A program made the position numbers and the translations under genes. From NCBI RefSeq assembly GCF_900103605.1, contig NZ_FNHY01000004.1:233631-297630 (forward strand): 64,000 bases of DNA. The letters run 5' to 3'. Positions 43,979-53,097 of the stretch are shown here, one piece after another (the stretch's first letter is position 1; each line of letters begins with the position of its first letter). Source of the DNA: Psychrobacillus sp. OK028. Lineage in GTDB: Bacteria > Bacillota > Bacilli > Bacillales_A > Planococcaceae. The notes beneath the pieces were generated by a model. That model was not told the origin of the DNA. It searched no databases and worked only from the letters and a program-made list of their open reading frames with translations.

Positions 43979-44845
43979 ATGAAAAAAATAATTGAAATAA
44001 TTGGAATAATTTTTATAGGATTAAGTATTGTTATTGCTTATTTTAATTTAGAAAATTTTCCAGAGAATATCCTAACGTACATACTAATCATCTTGTTAGT
44101 CAGCTATCCACTCTATCTTTTGGGACATCGATTACGTAAAACTTTAATAATCTTCAAAGAGAGGGTTCTAAAGTGGTCTATCGCTTATGTGTTCGTAGCA
44201 ATGTTCATTCCACTTCTATTTATCGCTTATACAAATTATGAAGAAATAAAATCAGCGACTTTTAATGATCACTTCATCCTATTTGAGTCTAGTTCCTCAG
44301 TAAATGGAGAAGGTATTTCTCTTGGTTTTATGTTGGCTCTAATATTATTTGTGTGGATACGTATATTTAGTACGGATATACGTCGGAAATGGATACCAAA
44401 TTTATTAATATTAGTTTCACTAATTGCATTTTGCACCTCTTTGTATGTGTTATGGGAAGATTATAGAGGAATTGATGCAGACAGAGGTTTAATCACTAAT
44501 AAATGGAACGCTGTAGAAGAATCTATTCCTTGGGAGAATGTCACTCGAATTTATATAGACCCTTATGTTCACTATGCTCGTTTAAGTAATAAAAATGACG
44601 AAACACATATTGCCTGGACAATGGTAATAGAATCTGATTCAAATGAGGACGTACTCTATAGGTTTCAAAATTTGTACGAACATGACCTTCACGTAGGCAA
44701 TCAAGTTAAAGAAATTGCGCAGGATAATAATATCCCATTCCTAATTACTAATATGACAGAAGACGAACGGAAATGGTATGAGTTCGAATTGGAATTAGAG
44801 AACCTTCCTAAAGAGCCCTTCCATGAATTCTTTCAATTTAAATAA
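43979..44845 (+). CDS. membrane protein with C-terminal extracytoplasmic or cytoplasmic domain, unknown
   Basis: A 288-residue protein with about five membrane helices in residues 1-165 (4-22, 33-50, 64-85, 113-130, 143-160) and a soluble C-terminal domain of about 120 residues (SIPWENVTRIYIDPYVHYARL...). The domain resembles the PH-like segment found in several Bacillales membrane proteins but is not assignable with certainty. GAGGTGATTGA precedes the ATG. No operon partner; unknown role. Confidence 0.6.
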   Translation: MKKIIEIIGIIFIGLSIVIAYFNLENFPENILTYILIILLVSYPLYLLGHRLRKTLIIFKERVLKWSIAYVFVAMFIPLLFIAYTNYEEIKSATFNDHFILFESSSSVNGEGISLGFMLALILFVWIRIFSTDIRRKWIPNLLILVSLIAFCTSLYVLWEDYRGIDADRGLITNKWNAVEESIPWENVTRIYIDPYVHYARLSNKNDETHIAWTMVIESDSNEDVLYRFQNLYEHDLHVGNQVKEIAQDNNIPFLITNMTEDERKWYEFELELENLPKEPFHEFFQFK

Positions 44846-44929
44846 GTAAACCCTTTAAAACGAAAATAAACACGCTTTTTCAATCGATTACATAAATTGT
44901 AGAGATAGGAAAAGGAGGACTGTTTAGTC

Positions 44930-45232
44930 ATGATTAACCTAGAACCAATTAATATTGAGGGATATACTTTTTTATCGATTTCTGTGGAGCTGCCTAAAAC
45001 AAATTTACTCGTTGTTACTAATGACAAAGGGTATATAATGTGCGGCGCTCTAGATGTTGCATTACTTAATGAGAAATTGAAAGATCGAAAGGTCATTGCT
45101 GGAAGAGCTGTCGGAGTAAAAACAATTCACCAGCTTCTAGATGCTCCACTCGAATCTATTACCTATGAAGCAGAGGAACTCGGTATCACCAAAGGAATGA
45201 TAGGAAGAGAAGCTCTATTAAAAATGATATAA
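44930..45232 (+). CDS. yunC: YunC-like DUF1805 protein
   Basis: A 100-residue protein starting MINLEPINIEGYTFLSISVELPKTNLLVV, with GYIMCGALDVALLNEKL and AGRAVGVKTIHQLLDAPL. This is the compact DUF1805/YunC fold, seen as a trimer in a Bacillus structure; function unknown. AAAGGAGG lies 10 nt before the ATG. A perfect long hairpin terminator follows. Confidence 0.85.
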   Translation: MINLEPINIEGYTFLSISVELPKTNLLVVTNDKGYIMCGALDVALLNEKLKDRKVIAGRAVGVKTIHQLLDAPLESITYEAEELGITKGMIGREALLKMI

Positions 45233-45247
45233 AAATATATTTTAATT

Positions 45248-45291
45248 CCAAAGGCTACAGAACAACATACCGTTGTTCTGTAGCCTTTTGG
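45248..45291 (+). terminator. terminator of yunC
   Basis: AAGGCTACAGAACAAC pairs with GTTGTTCTGTAGCCTT without mismatch around ATACC, then TTGG. Confidence 0.85.
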
Positions 45292-45383
45292 CATGCCTAA
45301 TTATTCCTAGATCCCCATCGTTTCCAGTAAAATTCACAATTACGTTACCAATTTTATTTAATTTGTTCATATCTTCATGAACG

Positions 45384-45392
45384 TTTTGTGAA
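45384..45392 (+). promoter_or_regulatory. ResD-like half site upstream of qoxA
   Basis: TTTTGTGAA resembles the ResD half-site TTTGTGAAT. It lies about 110 bp before qoxA. A single half-site is weak evidence; no Rex-type TTGTGAA-N4-TTCACAA palindrome was found. Confidence 0.2.
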
Positions 45393-45503
45393 GTCGCGTT
45401 TTATCATTTTGTATTTTCAATCCATGGTAATAAGATAGAGGCATACAGAGATGACTTCTGTCTATGACGTTAATACTTAAATATTTTAGGAAGGGGTAAA
45501 ACG

Positions 45504-46430
45504 ATGAAGTTAAAAATGAAATGGATTCTTTTAACGATGGTTATCACTATTTCCACCGTGTTAACCGGTTGTGAACCATTATTAGTTTTAGATCCGAAAG
45601 GCCCTCAAGCAAAAACACAAGCTGACGATATAATGTTATCTATTTGGCTGATGTTGGGCATAGTTGTTGTCGTTTTAGCTATATTAGTGTTTGTTCTATT
45701 AAAATACCGTGCTTCTAATCAACCAAAAGATTACGAGCCACCACATATTGAAGGAAACCATCTAGTTGAAGCAATTTGCGTAGGTATTCCTATTCTTATC
45801 GTTATCTTCCTATCTATCGTTTCTGTGAAAAGTAACTATGAAGTAGAAGCAACTCCCGCAGGCTATGAAGACCAAGAGCCTTTAATCATCTATGCTTCTT
45901 CATCTAACTGGAAATGGCATTTTAGTTATCCGGAGGAAAATATCGAAACAGTAAACTATTTATATATCCCTGAGGATCGCCCGATAGAATTTAAACTCTA
46001 TTCCTATGGTCCAATCACAAGCTTCTGGATTCCACAGCTTGGCGGGCAAAAGTATGCAATGTCTGATATGATCACAACTTTGCATTTAGCGGCAGATCAG
46101 CCTGGCGAATTCATGGGTAGAAATGCTAACTTCAGTGGAGCTGGATTTGCTGAAAATACATTTGAGGTTACTGCAATGACACCTGCTGAGTATCAGGAGT
46201 GGGTGGAGGAAGTACATGAAACTGCTCCTCGTCTAACAGAAGAAAAGTTTGAAGAATTGATAGAGCCAGGACATCTTGGTCGCTCCACTTATACAGGTAC
46301 ACACTTAGAATTTGCTCCTCCGCCTGAACATGATCATGGTTCATCAGATACTGAAGTGGAAGAAGATTCACATTCAGAAGATCATGAAAAACACGATTCA
46401 CAGGATACAAATGAGCACTCAAATCACTAA
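45504..46430 (+). CDS. qoxA: cytochrome aa3 quinol oxidase subunit II
   Basis: A 308-residue lipoprotein subunit with lipobox LTGC (Cys23), two membrane helices (about 45-68 and 90-112), and a cupredoxin-type periplasmic-side domain (about 125-240). The CuA ligands of cytochrome c oxidases (C-x3-C and His) are absent, so it accepts electrons from menaquinol. LVLDPKGPQAKTQADDIML after the Cys is typical of QoxA. The last 35 residues are His/Asp/Glu-rich (DHDHGSS-like, ending EHSNH), an extension that may bind metal. First gene of qoxABCD. Confidence 0.95.
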   Translation: MKLKMKWILLTMVITISTVLTGCEPLLVLDPKGPQAKTQADDIMLSIWLMLGIVVVVLAILVFVLLKYRASNQPKDYEPPHIEGNHLVEAICVGIPILIVIFLSIVSVKSNYEVEATPAGYEDQEPLIIYASSSNWKWHFSYPEENIETVNYLYIPEDRPIEFKLYSYGPITSFWIPQLGGQKYAMSDMITTLHLAADQPGEFMGRNANFSGAGFAENTFEVTAMTPAEYQEWVEEVHETAPRLTEEKFEELIEPGHLGRSTYTGTHLEFAPPPEHDHGSSDTEVEEDSHSEDHEKHDSQDTNEHSNH

Positions 46431-46476
46431 TGCACGATAGCTACACACTATTGTTTTGAAAGGAGTTACAAGAAGT

Positions 46477-48435
46477 ATGGATTTCTTTGATCGCTTTGCA
46501 GTACCACATCCAAGCTTTTTAATATATGCATCCATGGTTGGTATTGGACTAACTATGCTTGCGATTGTTGTAGGAATCACCTACTTTAAGAAATGGGGAT
46601 ATCTATGGCGTGAATGGATTACTACTGTTGACCATAAACGAATTGGTATCATGTATTTACTATCCGCATTACTAATGCTGTTCCGCGGTGGTGTAGATGG
46701 AATTATGATGCGTTATCAACTTTCTATGCCTGAAAATACATTTTTAGATTCACAACATTATAATGAGGTCTTCACTACTCACGGGGTAGTAATGATTCTA
46801 TTTATGGCTATGCCGTTCATTATATTTTTCTTTAACTATCTTGTTCCACTACAAATTGGGGCACGAGATGTAGCATTTCCGCGTTTGAATGCGTTAAGTT
46901 TTTGGTTATTCTTTATGGGTATGGGATTATTTAATATCTCGTTTATAGTAGGTGGATCACCTGATGCAGGCTGGACCTCATACTTCCCACTAGCAGGTAA
47001 TGAATTTAGTACGTCTGTTGGGACGAACTATTACATGATTGCTATTCAAATAGCTGGTATCGGTACTTTAATGACTGGTATTAACTTTATTACAACTATT
47101 TTAAAAATGAGAGCACCTGGCATGACGCTTATGAAAATGCCAATGTTCACTTGGTCTGCTTTCATCGCTAACGTTATCATTGTTTTTGCATTCCCTGTAT
47201 TAACCGTATTATTAGCAATGGGAACAATGGATAGACTATTTGGAACAAACTTCTTTACTACCGATAATGGTGGTATGGATATGCTTTGGGCTAATCTGTT
47301 CTGGGTATGGGGACATCCGGAGGTATATATTTTGATATTACCTGCCTTTGGTCTTTACAGTGAAATCATTCCAACGTTTGCACGACGTAATCTGTACGGT
47401 TATACGTCAATGGTAGCATCAATGGTCATTATTTCTTTACTTTCATTCTTCGTATGGGCTCACCATTTCTTTACAATGGGGCAAGGTCCATTAGCAAATA
47501 GTATATTCTCTATTTCAACTATGGCGATTGCTGTTCCAACAGGTGTGAAAATATTTAACTGGCTATTCACCTTATGGAAAGGGAAAATTGAATTCACTAC
47601 ACCTATGCTTTATTCAGTGCTCTTCATACCACTGTTTACATTAGGTGGTGTAACTGGTGTAATGCTAGCGATGTCAGCAGCTGACTATCAGTATCATAAT
47701 ACGATGTTCCTAGTTGCTCACTTCCATAACGTAATTATTCCAGGTGTTGTTTATGCAATGCTTGCCGGTCTAACTTTCTATTGGCCAAAAATCTTTGGTT
47801 TCATGTTGAATGAAAGACTTGGTAAATGGACTGCATGGACACTTTCAATCGGCTTTGTATTAGCCTTTATACCAATGTATATCACTGGTTTAGACGGTCA
47901 GGCACGTCGTATGTATACGTACTCTGAATCTACTGGTTTTAGTTTATTGAACATGGTTTCATTTGTCGGTGCTGCAATTATGGCAATTGCCTTTGTTCTA
48001 CTTGTCTATAACATTTACTATAGTATTCGATATTCTCCAAGAAATATCGGTAGTGACCCTTGGGATGCGCGTTCACTTGAATGGGCTACGCATACTCCAG
48101 TTCCAGAATATAACTTTGCGATTACACCACAGGTTGCTTCTACACAAGCATTCTGGGACTCAAAGAAAAATGGACATGAGTTATTTAAAGGCGATATAGA
48201 AAAAATTCATATGCCTAATAATAGTGGTTTGCCATTTATCATGAGTTGTATATTCTTCGTATTTGGCTTTGCTATGATCTTTAGTATATGGCCGTTAGCA
48301 ATCATCACCTTAATCGGTATACTAGCTTGTATGACATACCGTTCATTTGAAAAAGACCATGGAAGATATATTTCTGTAGAAGAAATTAAAGAAACAGAAA
48401 AAAGATTGCGAGGTGCTAAAAATGAAGGTAGATAA
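46477..48435 (+). CDS. qoxB: cytochrome aa3 quinol oxidase subunit I
   Basis: A 652-residue haem-copper oxidase core, reducing oxygen to water and pumping protons. Haem a ligand in [16 protein letters not shown], CuB His and cross-linked Tyr in [12 protein letters not shown], CuB His pair in WAHHFF, and haem ligands in [11 protein letters not shown] are all present. About 14-15 membrane helices. The ATG at 46477 lies 12 nt after AAGGAG; seven earlier in-frame codons from a TTG contain that site. It overlaps qoxC by 14 nt. Confidence 0.97.
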   Translation: MDFFDRFAVPHPSFLIYASMVGIGLTMLAIVVGITYFKKWGYLWREWITTVDHKRIGIMYLLSALLMLFRGGVDGIMMRYQLSMPENTFLDSQHYNEVFTTHGVVMILFMAMPFIIFFFNYLVPLQIGARDVAFPRLNALSFWLFFMGMGLFNISFIVGGSPDAGWTSYFPLAGNEFSTSVGTNYYMIAIQIAGIGTLMTGINFITTILKMRAPGMTLMKMPMFTWSAFIANVIIVFAFPVLTVLLAMGTMDRLFGTNFFTTDNGGMDMLWANLFWVWGHPEVYILILPAFGLYSEIIPTFARRNLYGYTSMVASMVIISLLSFFVWAHHFFTMGQGPLANSIFSISTMAIAVPTGVKIFNWLFTLWKGKIEFTTPMLYSVLFIPLFTLGGVTGVMLAMSAADYQYHNTMFLVAHFHNVIIPGVVYAMLAGLTFYWPKIFGFMLNERLGKWTAWTLSIGFVLAFIPMYITGLDGQARRMYTYSESTGFSLLNMVSFVGAAIMAIAFVLLVYNIYYSIRYSPRNIGSDPWDARSLEWATHTPVPEYNFAITPQVASTQAFWDSKKNGHELFKGDIEKIHMPNNSGLPFIMSCIFFVFGFAMIFSIWPLAIITLIGILACMTYRSFEKDHGRYISVEEIKETEKRLRGAKNEGR

Positions 48436-49018
48436 CTCGCTTCCACTTGAATACAGTACGGAAGAAAACAACCTGAAAATCCTAGGTTTTTGGATCTTCA
48501 TTGGTGCTGAAATTATGCTTTTCGCAACACTTTTCACCGCATACTTTACATTAGTAAATCGTACCGGCAATGGACCAACTGGTGCTGAGATTTTTGAAAT
48601 TACACCAGTTCTAATAGAAACTATTTTGCTTTTGACAAGTAGCTTTACCATTGGTCTTGGTATACATGCTATGCGTTTAAATAAGAAAAAAGCAACAATG
48701 GGATTCTTTATCGTCACATTGATATTAGGATTAGCTTTCCTAGGAGTAGAGATTTATGAGTTTACTCATTATGTACATGTTGGTGCAGGGCTTCAAGTTA
48801 GTGCATTTACTGCAGCTCTCTTAACAACTTTAGGAACGCATGGTTTGCACGTTACATTGGGACTATTCTGGGGATTCTTTATCCTACTACAAATTAAAAA
48901 ACGTGGTTTAACTCCAGAAACAGCTAATAAGTCATTTATTTTCTCACTTTATTGGCATTTCCTAGATATTATTTGGATTTTCATCTTTAGCTTCATCTAC
49001 TTGAAAGGAATGATGTAA
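48422..49018 (+). CDS. qoxC: cytochrome aa3 quinol oxidase subunit III
   Basis: A 198-residue protein with five membrane helices; [21 protein letters not shown] near the start and [16 protein letters not shown] plus [18 protein letters not shown] near the end are subunit III marks. It lacks the first two helices of the seven-helix form, as in other quinol oxidases. The ATG at 48422 is preceded by GAGGTG inside qoxB and overlaps its end. Confidence 0.95.
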   Translation: MKVDNSLPLEYSTEENNLKILGFWIFIGAEIMLFATLFTAYFTLVNRTGNGPTGAEIFEITPVLIETILLLTSSFTIGLGIHAMRLNKKKATMGFFIVTLILGLAFLGVEIYEFTHYVHVGAGLQVSAFTAALLTTLGTHGLHVTLGLFWGFFILLQIKKRGLTPETANKSFIFSLYWHFLDIIWIFIFSFIYLKGMM

Positions 49019-49019
49019 T

Positions 49020-49301
49020 ATGAAAGAATTATTCCCTATTAAACAAGTAATGGGCTTTGCATTTTCCTTAGTTCTAACTGTAGTGGCACTATTAGTTTAC
49101 TTTACTGACATGTCCTACACTGTGGGTATGACAGTGCTTCTAGTAACTGCTTTCGTTCAAGCAGGACTACAGGTAGTTGTATTTATGCATGCTGGAGAGA
49201 CGAAGGATAAAGGTTCAATCTATCTTAATATCTACTATGCTCTACTCATTGCTTTAGTTACTATTTTCGGTACACTACTTGTGCTCGTTTGGGATATGTA
49301 A
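49020..49301 (+). CDS. qoxD: cytochrome aa3 quinol oxidase subunit IV
   Basis: A 93-residue protein with three membrane helices (about 10-28, 35-57, 69-90), including FVQAGLQVVVFMHAGETKDKG, typical of QoxD. Starts one nt after the qoxC stop (TAATATG). Last gene of the operon, followed by a strong hairpin. Confidence 0.93.
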   Translation: MKELFPIKQVMGFAFSLVLTVVALLVYFTDMSYTVGMTVLLVTAFVQAGLQVVVFMHAGETKDKGSIYLNIYYALLIALVTIFGTLLVLVWDM

Positions 49302-49317
49302 TAAAAACGGAAGGAAA

Positions 49318-49357
49318 TAAAGGAGGATCACGACTGTTGTCATGATCCTCCTTTTTT
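49318..49357 (+). terminator. terminator of qoxABCD
   Basis: AAGGAGGATCA pairs with TGATCCTCCTT over 11 bp, followed by TTTT. Note that the stem contains a Shine-Dalgarno-like AGGAGG. Confidence 0.88.
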
Positions 49358-49377
49358 AATACAAAAAAGAGCGTATT

Positions 49378-49611
49378 TTAAACGCTCTCTTTTTTTAATT
49401 TACTAGAGTTTAAAAGCATTTCTTCAGAAGCGACTAGAATCATTCCGATTAGGAATATAAATACCGCTCCCATAACAACGCCTATTCCAACACCTATAGC
49501 TGTACTAAATTCACTGATTAATGCTCCGTATAAAAAGATAGCAATTCCTATTGTAAGTAAAGTAGCACCGACATATTTAGTAGCGTGCAACATTTTAGTG
49601 TAGTTCTCCAT
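49378..49611 (-). CDS. small two-helix membrane protein, unknown
   Basis: A 77-residue protein with two membrane helices (about 13-31 and 37-60) and a basic C-terminus (SSKLKKESV). I do not recognise a family. The ATG at 49611 is 7 nt after AAGGGGTG; fourteen more in-frame codons upstream lack a site. It lies downstream of the PadR/DUF2812 pair on the same strand, 120 nt apart, and may be a third member of that unit. Confidence 0.6.
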   Translation of the reverse strand: MENYTKMLHATKYVGATLLTIGIAIFLYGALISEFSTAIGVGIGVVMGAVFIFLIGMILVASEEMLLNSSKLKKESV

Positions 49612-49734
49612 ATTGTAACACCCCTTTATGCTTATATTATCCATCACGTTCACAAAGTTGTCAATTGTTTTTGTCTAATTTGTGAACTACTGGCAGTATA
49701 AGCAATACAAAAAGGATTACATCTCCTATCAAGA

Positions 49735-50838
49735 TTAATTCAAATTTATTAACTTCAATTCTTTTCGATATCCCATAACAATCCGAACAAACATTAAAAG
49801 CCAAAATACACTCATTACCACTAGCAATAAACGAATGCCCCCCATGAAAGACCATTCAAAAAATGAATGCGCGAAGGCAATAATATTAACATATATAGAC
49901 TGTGCCATTACTAATAGTAGAAAGACAGTCATTCCAATGTTCATCATAAAAGCCTTTTTAGCCGCTTTTTTTCTCTCTAGTTCATCATAGGAAAATGCAG
50001 GCTTCTCGTTCTCTTCCTCATAAGGCATACCCCAGATTGTATAATTCAACCATGTAATATTGGATGTATATTTTAACTCCCACCCAAAATCCTTGTGAAG
50101 CTGAAAGTAATTGGCATTAACTTTAGGTTCAAACGTAACCTCATAGGCAATGTTATTTTTATTCTTAGGGCGGAATGTAAAAATCGTCGCAAAAACGGAT
50201 TCCAGTTCATAACCTTGTTTTACCATTTCATCGAGCCAAATTTTGGTTCGTAGTGGTTCATACATCCAACCAGGACGAAATCTACGAATTTTATTCGTTC
50301 CAGACTTTTTGATGACGTCAGTACCAAGTAATTGCTTTTCAAACCGACGATAAGCTTTAAACACAATAATGGTTAACGCCACTAGTCCTGCATATATAAT
50401 AATAGGTACTAATAGTGGTCCAATTTGAAAAGTTTCATTAGTAATATTAATAATCATGCCAAACAAAAATATAAACGATAAATAGGAAGATAAGTAAAAG
50501 GCCGAGAGTAACAAATATAAGTAAGCATGCATTCGAGTACGGTTGAATAATTGATCCTTACTAGGAAAAACAGAAATATCCTTGTTCTCATTTGTAAGCA
50601 CTTGCCACTTACCGGACACCGCTGCAGTTTTCCAATCAACAGAAACAAGCTTAGGAGCAATAGATTTTTCACCATAATGAATTCGTACTTTTCTTTCAAT
50701 AATATCCCTTTTCTCAAAAGTAAAAACTCTTGAAAAACGGTTAAAACTTTTTAAATGAAAACCTTTTTCCATCAGATTCTCGAGCCATTTTTCAGTCGAA
50801 TCGATTCGATAACTCCACAACCACCTCATCTTCTTCAT
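49735..50838 (-). CDS. DUF2812 membrane protein
   Basis: A 367-residue protein with two DUF2812 segments: MRWLWSYRIDSTEKWLENLMEKGFHL (residues 4-29) and RPGWMYEPLRTKIWLDEMVKQGYELES (about 188-214), each followed by beta-rich sequence, and four membrane helices in two pairs (about 95-140 and 290-345). The repeat suggests an internal duplication. DUF2812 proteins are regularly encoded next to PadR regulators and may act as envelope-stress sensors or partners; no activity known. It overlaps the padR-like gene by 4 nt. Confidence 0.85.
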   Translation of the reverse strand: MKKMRWLWSYRIDSTEKWLENLMEKGFHLKSFNRFSRVFTFEKRDIIERKVRIHYGEKSIAPKLVSVDWKTAAVSGKWQVLTNENKDISVFPSKDQLFNRTRMHAYLYLLLSAFYLSSYLSFIFLFGMIINITNETFQIGPLLVPIIIYAGLVALTIIVFKAYRRFEKQLLGTDVIKKSGTNKIRRFRPGWMYEPLRTKIWLDEMVKQGYELESVFATIFTFRPKNKNNIAYEVTFEPKVNANYFQLHKDFGWELKYTSNITWLNYTIWGMPYEEENEKPAFSYDELERKKAAKKAFMMNIGMTVFLLLVMAQSIYVNIIAFAHSFFEWSFMGGIRLLLVVMSVFWLLMFVRIVMGYRKELKLINLN

Positions 50839-51158
50839 CTGAATTCCTCCTCTAAACTTAATGCATTTTTGTGCAATTCTTTTAAACGTTCAATTTCTGC
50901 TTGCATTACATTTTTGCCAAGCTTAGTTATTTCATAAATGGTCTTACGCTTTTCATCAGAAAATACGATAATCATTCCATCGTTTTGCATTTTTGTTAAA
51001 GTCCCATAAATTGTTCCTGAACCGAGTTTTAATCTTCCGTTTGTTAATTCTTCCACACGTTTAATAATCCCGTAGCCGTGGGAAGGTTCAGTTAAAGAAA
51101 GCAGTATATAAAAGGCAGTTTCCGTCATCGGTATATATTTCTTGAGTATTTTATCCAA
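50835..51158 (-). CDS. PadR-family transcriptional regulator
   Basis: A 107-residue winged-helix regulator: MTETAFYILLSLTEPSHGYGIIKRVEEL, GSGTIYGTLTKMQNDGMI and RKTIYEITKLGK are classical PadR motifs, followed by a short dimer helix. It would repress its own operon, including the DUF2812 gene that overlaps it. The start is TTG at 51158, seven nt after GGAGG. An operator-like palindrome lies just upstream. Confidence 0.92.
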   Translation of the reverse strand: MDKILKKYIPMTETAFYILLSLTEPSHGYGIIKRVEELTNGRLKLGSGTIYGTLTKMQNDGMIIVFSDEKRKTIYEITKLGKNVMQAEIERLKELHKNALSLEEEFR

Positions 51159-51172
51159 CTTTCCACCTCCAC

Positions 51173-51209
51173 TATGTCACGATATGACTATATCACGTCG
51201 CGACATATA
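51173..51209. promoter_or_regulatory. PadR-type operator
   Basis: Two inverted copies of ATGTCRCGAYRT: ATGTCACGATAT (51174-51185, plus) and ATGTCGCGACGT (minus strand, 51195-51206), each palindrome-like around a TCRCGA core, with ATAT...ATAT between. ATGT...ACAT arms are the usual PadR recognition form. It lies 15 bp before the padR-like start. Confidence 0.6.
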
Positions 51210-51259
51210 TGCGCAATATTTCTTTCAAAAGGTTAAATATATGTTTAATAATTTAATTA

Positions 51260-51305
51260 CAAAAAAGAATTGCCCCAAATTGAGAACTTGGTAGCAATTC
51301 TTTTG
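51260..51305 (-). terminator. terminator of the VCBS-like gene
   Basis: AAAAGAATTGC pairs with GCAATTCTTTT; inner CAA pairs with TTG. Minus-strand tail is TTTTTTGTAATT. Confidence 0.8.
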
Positions 51306-51306
51306 A

Positions 51307-52770
51307 CTAATCCGAAGAGATATCCTCTCCGTAAATGGAAACATTCTGTCTATCAGATATAAATTTTAATCCATCCCATTTAAGTACAGTTTGAACATAC
51401 CCTAATCCATCAGCATGATACCTTCCTGCAATCTCTTGAAATGCCATCAGTTCATAGGTACCATCCCTAGCAAAATCAATAGGATACAACCCACTAACAG
51501 GGTCAACCCAGCCCTCTATCGGTTCCTTTAAGATTCCGTCTTCATCATAAATTTCCGATAAATACTCTTTTCCTTTATAAGTTATATCTATTACGTATTG
51601 CTTGCTTGGATTGGAGCTACGTACTTTAACTTTATAGTAGTTTTCATAATGGACTTGATATTTGGAGGCTTCATTAAAATCTTCTATGTTAAGTACTTGT
51701 TGCATGTTCCCCTCAGCATAGGAAAAGACAAATGCATAAATTGTACCTCCACTTCCTCCAGTATCAATAACAACTAGAATGTCATCTACTTGGTCACCTG
51801 TAAAATCACCAAGAAAAATGGTCGGATTATATCCAACATTTTGGTTCAGATGAATTCTCTCTAATGTATTTTCATGTTGATACAAAACATTTAAAGTGAT
51901 GTTCTGCCAAAGTGGACTTCCTTCCATCTTTTCTCCAGTAAGATAAACAGTGTCCAAAAATCCATTCCCGGTCAAATCACCTCTGGAATAAACAATAATC
52001 TCATCATTGTTCGGACCATTATTTTGCATATGCTCTAACACTCGCCGCCTCATATTTAGTAAATACTCAAGTGAAGGGTATGGTTCACTGAATGACAAAG
52101 CCTTATCAATAGAGATCATAAACTGTTCCAAATCACCCGCCTTCTTCTGAGCCTCTGCTAAATAGTACCAATAATAAGAGAAATCATTGGATTGTAGTAG
52201 TCTTTCATAATAATCCTCTACTCTCTTAAAGTAATACGGATATACATCCTTAGCTAAAACTAGCTTATTTTCTTCGAAACGGTAAACATCTACTTTATAC
52301 GCTTCTCCTGTATCATGAACCCATAAAGCGAGTTCATATTGACCATCAGGGCCGTAGAGACCAGGCATGTCTTCTACATCCAGTTTACTATAAGCTATAT
52401 TGGATGTAGGCAAACGTATAATTCCACCCTCCACCCATTGTAATAAATCTAACACGGACCATTCACTACCTATTTGCCAGCCGACAATGAGTGTATTCAC
52501 CCAATTAGTTGTAATCGGTGCCGCCATTAGGCTTGAAATGCCATATCCACTTCCTTTTATATGTATTAAAGGAAGCCACTGGTCATGAACTTTTTTTAGA
52601 ATTACAAGGTAATTTTGGTCTTTATATTTGTATGCTCCGATTAATTCACTGATTTGATCATCATCGATATCAGCCAACAACACCGCTGGGTTATTAGGAA
52701 GTCCTGTTAATTCAAGGATGGATGCGGTTGGAGGTAGAAAATTCAATAGCACATTCACATAATCATTCAC
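51307..52770 (-). CDS. VCBS/FG-GAP-like repeat protein, unknown
   Basis: A 487-residue protein without a signal peptide. Three FG-GAP/VCBS-like blocks with Ca-site style loops are visible: LLADIDDDQISELIGAYKY (about 31-49), YSRGDLTGNGFLDTVYLTG (about 263-281) and FLGDFTGDQVDDILVVIDTG (about 314-333). Between them sits a TPR-like helical stretch (YYWYYLAEAQKKAGDLEQFM, about 198-217). Such beta-propeller proteins usually bind ligands or surfaces; the missing signal is odd, unless it works in the mother cell or spore coat. The start is GTG at 52770, 6 nt after GGGGTG. Confidence 0.6.
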   Translation of the reverse strand: MNDYVNVLLNFLPPTASILELTGLPNNPAVLLADIDDDQISELIGAYKYKDQNYLVILKKVHDQWLPLIHIKGSGYGISSLMAAPITTNWVNTLIVGWQIGSEWSVLDLLQWVEGGIIRLPTSNIAYSKLDVEDMPGLYGPDGQYELALWVHDTGEAYKVDVYRFEENKLVLAKDVYPYYFKRVEDYYERLLQSNDFSYYWYYLAEAQKKAGDLEQFMISIDKALSFSEPYPSLEYLLNMRRRVLEHMQNNGPNNDEIIVYSRGDLTGNGFLDTVYLTGEKMEGSPLWQNITLNVLYQHENTLERIHLNQNVGYNPTIFLGDFTGDQVDDILVVIDTGGSGGTIYAFVFSYAEGNMQQVLNIEDFNEASKYQVHYENYYKVKVRSSNPSKQYVIDITYKGKEYLSEIYDEDGILKEPIEGWVDPVSGLYPIDFARDGTYELMAFQEIAGRYHADGLGYVQTVLKWDGLKFISDRQNVSIYGEDISSD

Positions 52771-52771
52771 G

Positions 52772-52810
52772 TTTACACCCCTTTTAAACCATCATATGCT
52801 CCAATAAAAT
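52772..52810 (+). promoter_or_regulatory. candidate promoter for the structured RNA
   Basis: Two overlapping readings: TTTACA, 17 nt, TATGCT; or TTTAAA (52783-52788), 16 nt, TAAAAT (52805-52810). It points away from the VCBS-like gene and towards the GC-rich segment. Confidence 0.35.
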
Positions 52811-52811
52811 G

Positions 52812-52983
52812 AAACTTCCATCAAGGGGCTTTCTTCTTCGTCCCCCACTAATGAAAAAGTTGAACTCAGTCAAATATCGCCGCGTCGTGCTGCATGCCCG
52901 AGTGGCCAACACTCATTTTAGCCGCGGCCCTAAGGATGTGAGCCATATAGATGAAGCCACATGTTGTGGCGTTTTTCGTTTTG
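52812..52983 (+). ncRNA. candidate structured small RNA, unrecognised
   Basis: A GC-rich island in AT-rich surroundings, about 170 nt. From 5' to 3' on the plus strand: GGGGC and GTCCCCC (52833-52837 and 52850-52856) can pair; GCCGCG (52879-52884) pairs with CGCGGC (52923-52928), enclosing the hairpin GAGTG-GCCAA-CACTC (52900-52914); GCCACA-TGT-TGTGGC (52956-52970) is followed by GTTTTTCGTTTT, a clean intrinsic terminator. Promoter-like boxes lie just upstream. Open frames across it have no start signal. I do not recognise it as 6S, tmRNA, SRP, RNase P or a known riboswitch. It could also be a remnant of a mobile element end. Confidence 0.5.
52956..52983 (+). terminator. intrinsic terminator of the candidate RNA
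   Basis: GCCACA TGT TGTGGC stem with 6 perfect pairs and a T-rich tail (GTTTTTCGTTTTG). No plus-strand coding gene lies upstream to use it. Confidence 0.7.
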
Positions 52984-53097
52984 TTCTATGTCGGGGTATT
53001 ACATTCTTTTAAACAGGGAAAAACATTCTATCTCTCTTCTTGAGTCAAAAAATACTTGTTATCGGATTATTTCCTTGATCATGTATCGTTTTCCAAG

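Noticed and set aside
52812..52983. Right end of an IS200/IS605 element with a TnpB guide RNA
   Set aside because: No TnpB or TnpA coding remnant can be read in any frame on either side, and the plus-strand promoter-terminator layout fits an independent RNA better. Not fully excluded.
52809..53012. Plus-strand ORF of 67 codons across the GC-rich island
   Set aside because: No Shine-Dalgarno, composition unlike a protein, and it runs through the stem and the intrinsic terminator at 52956-52983.
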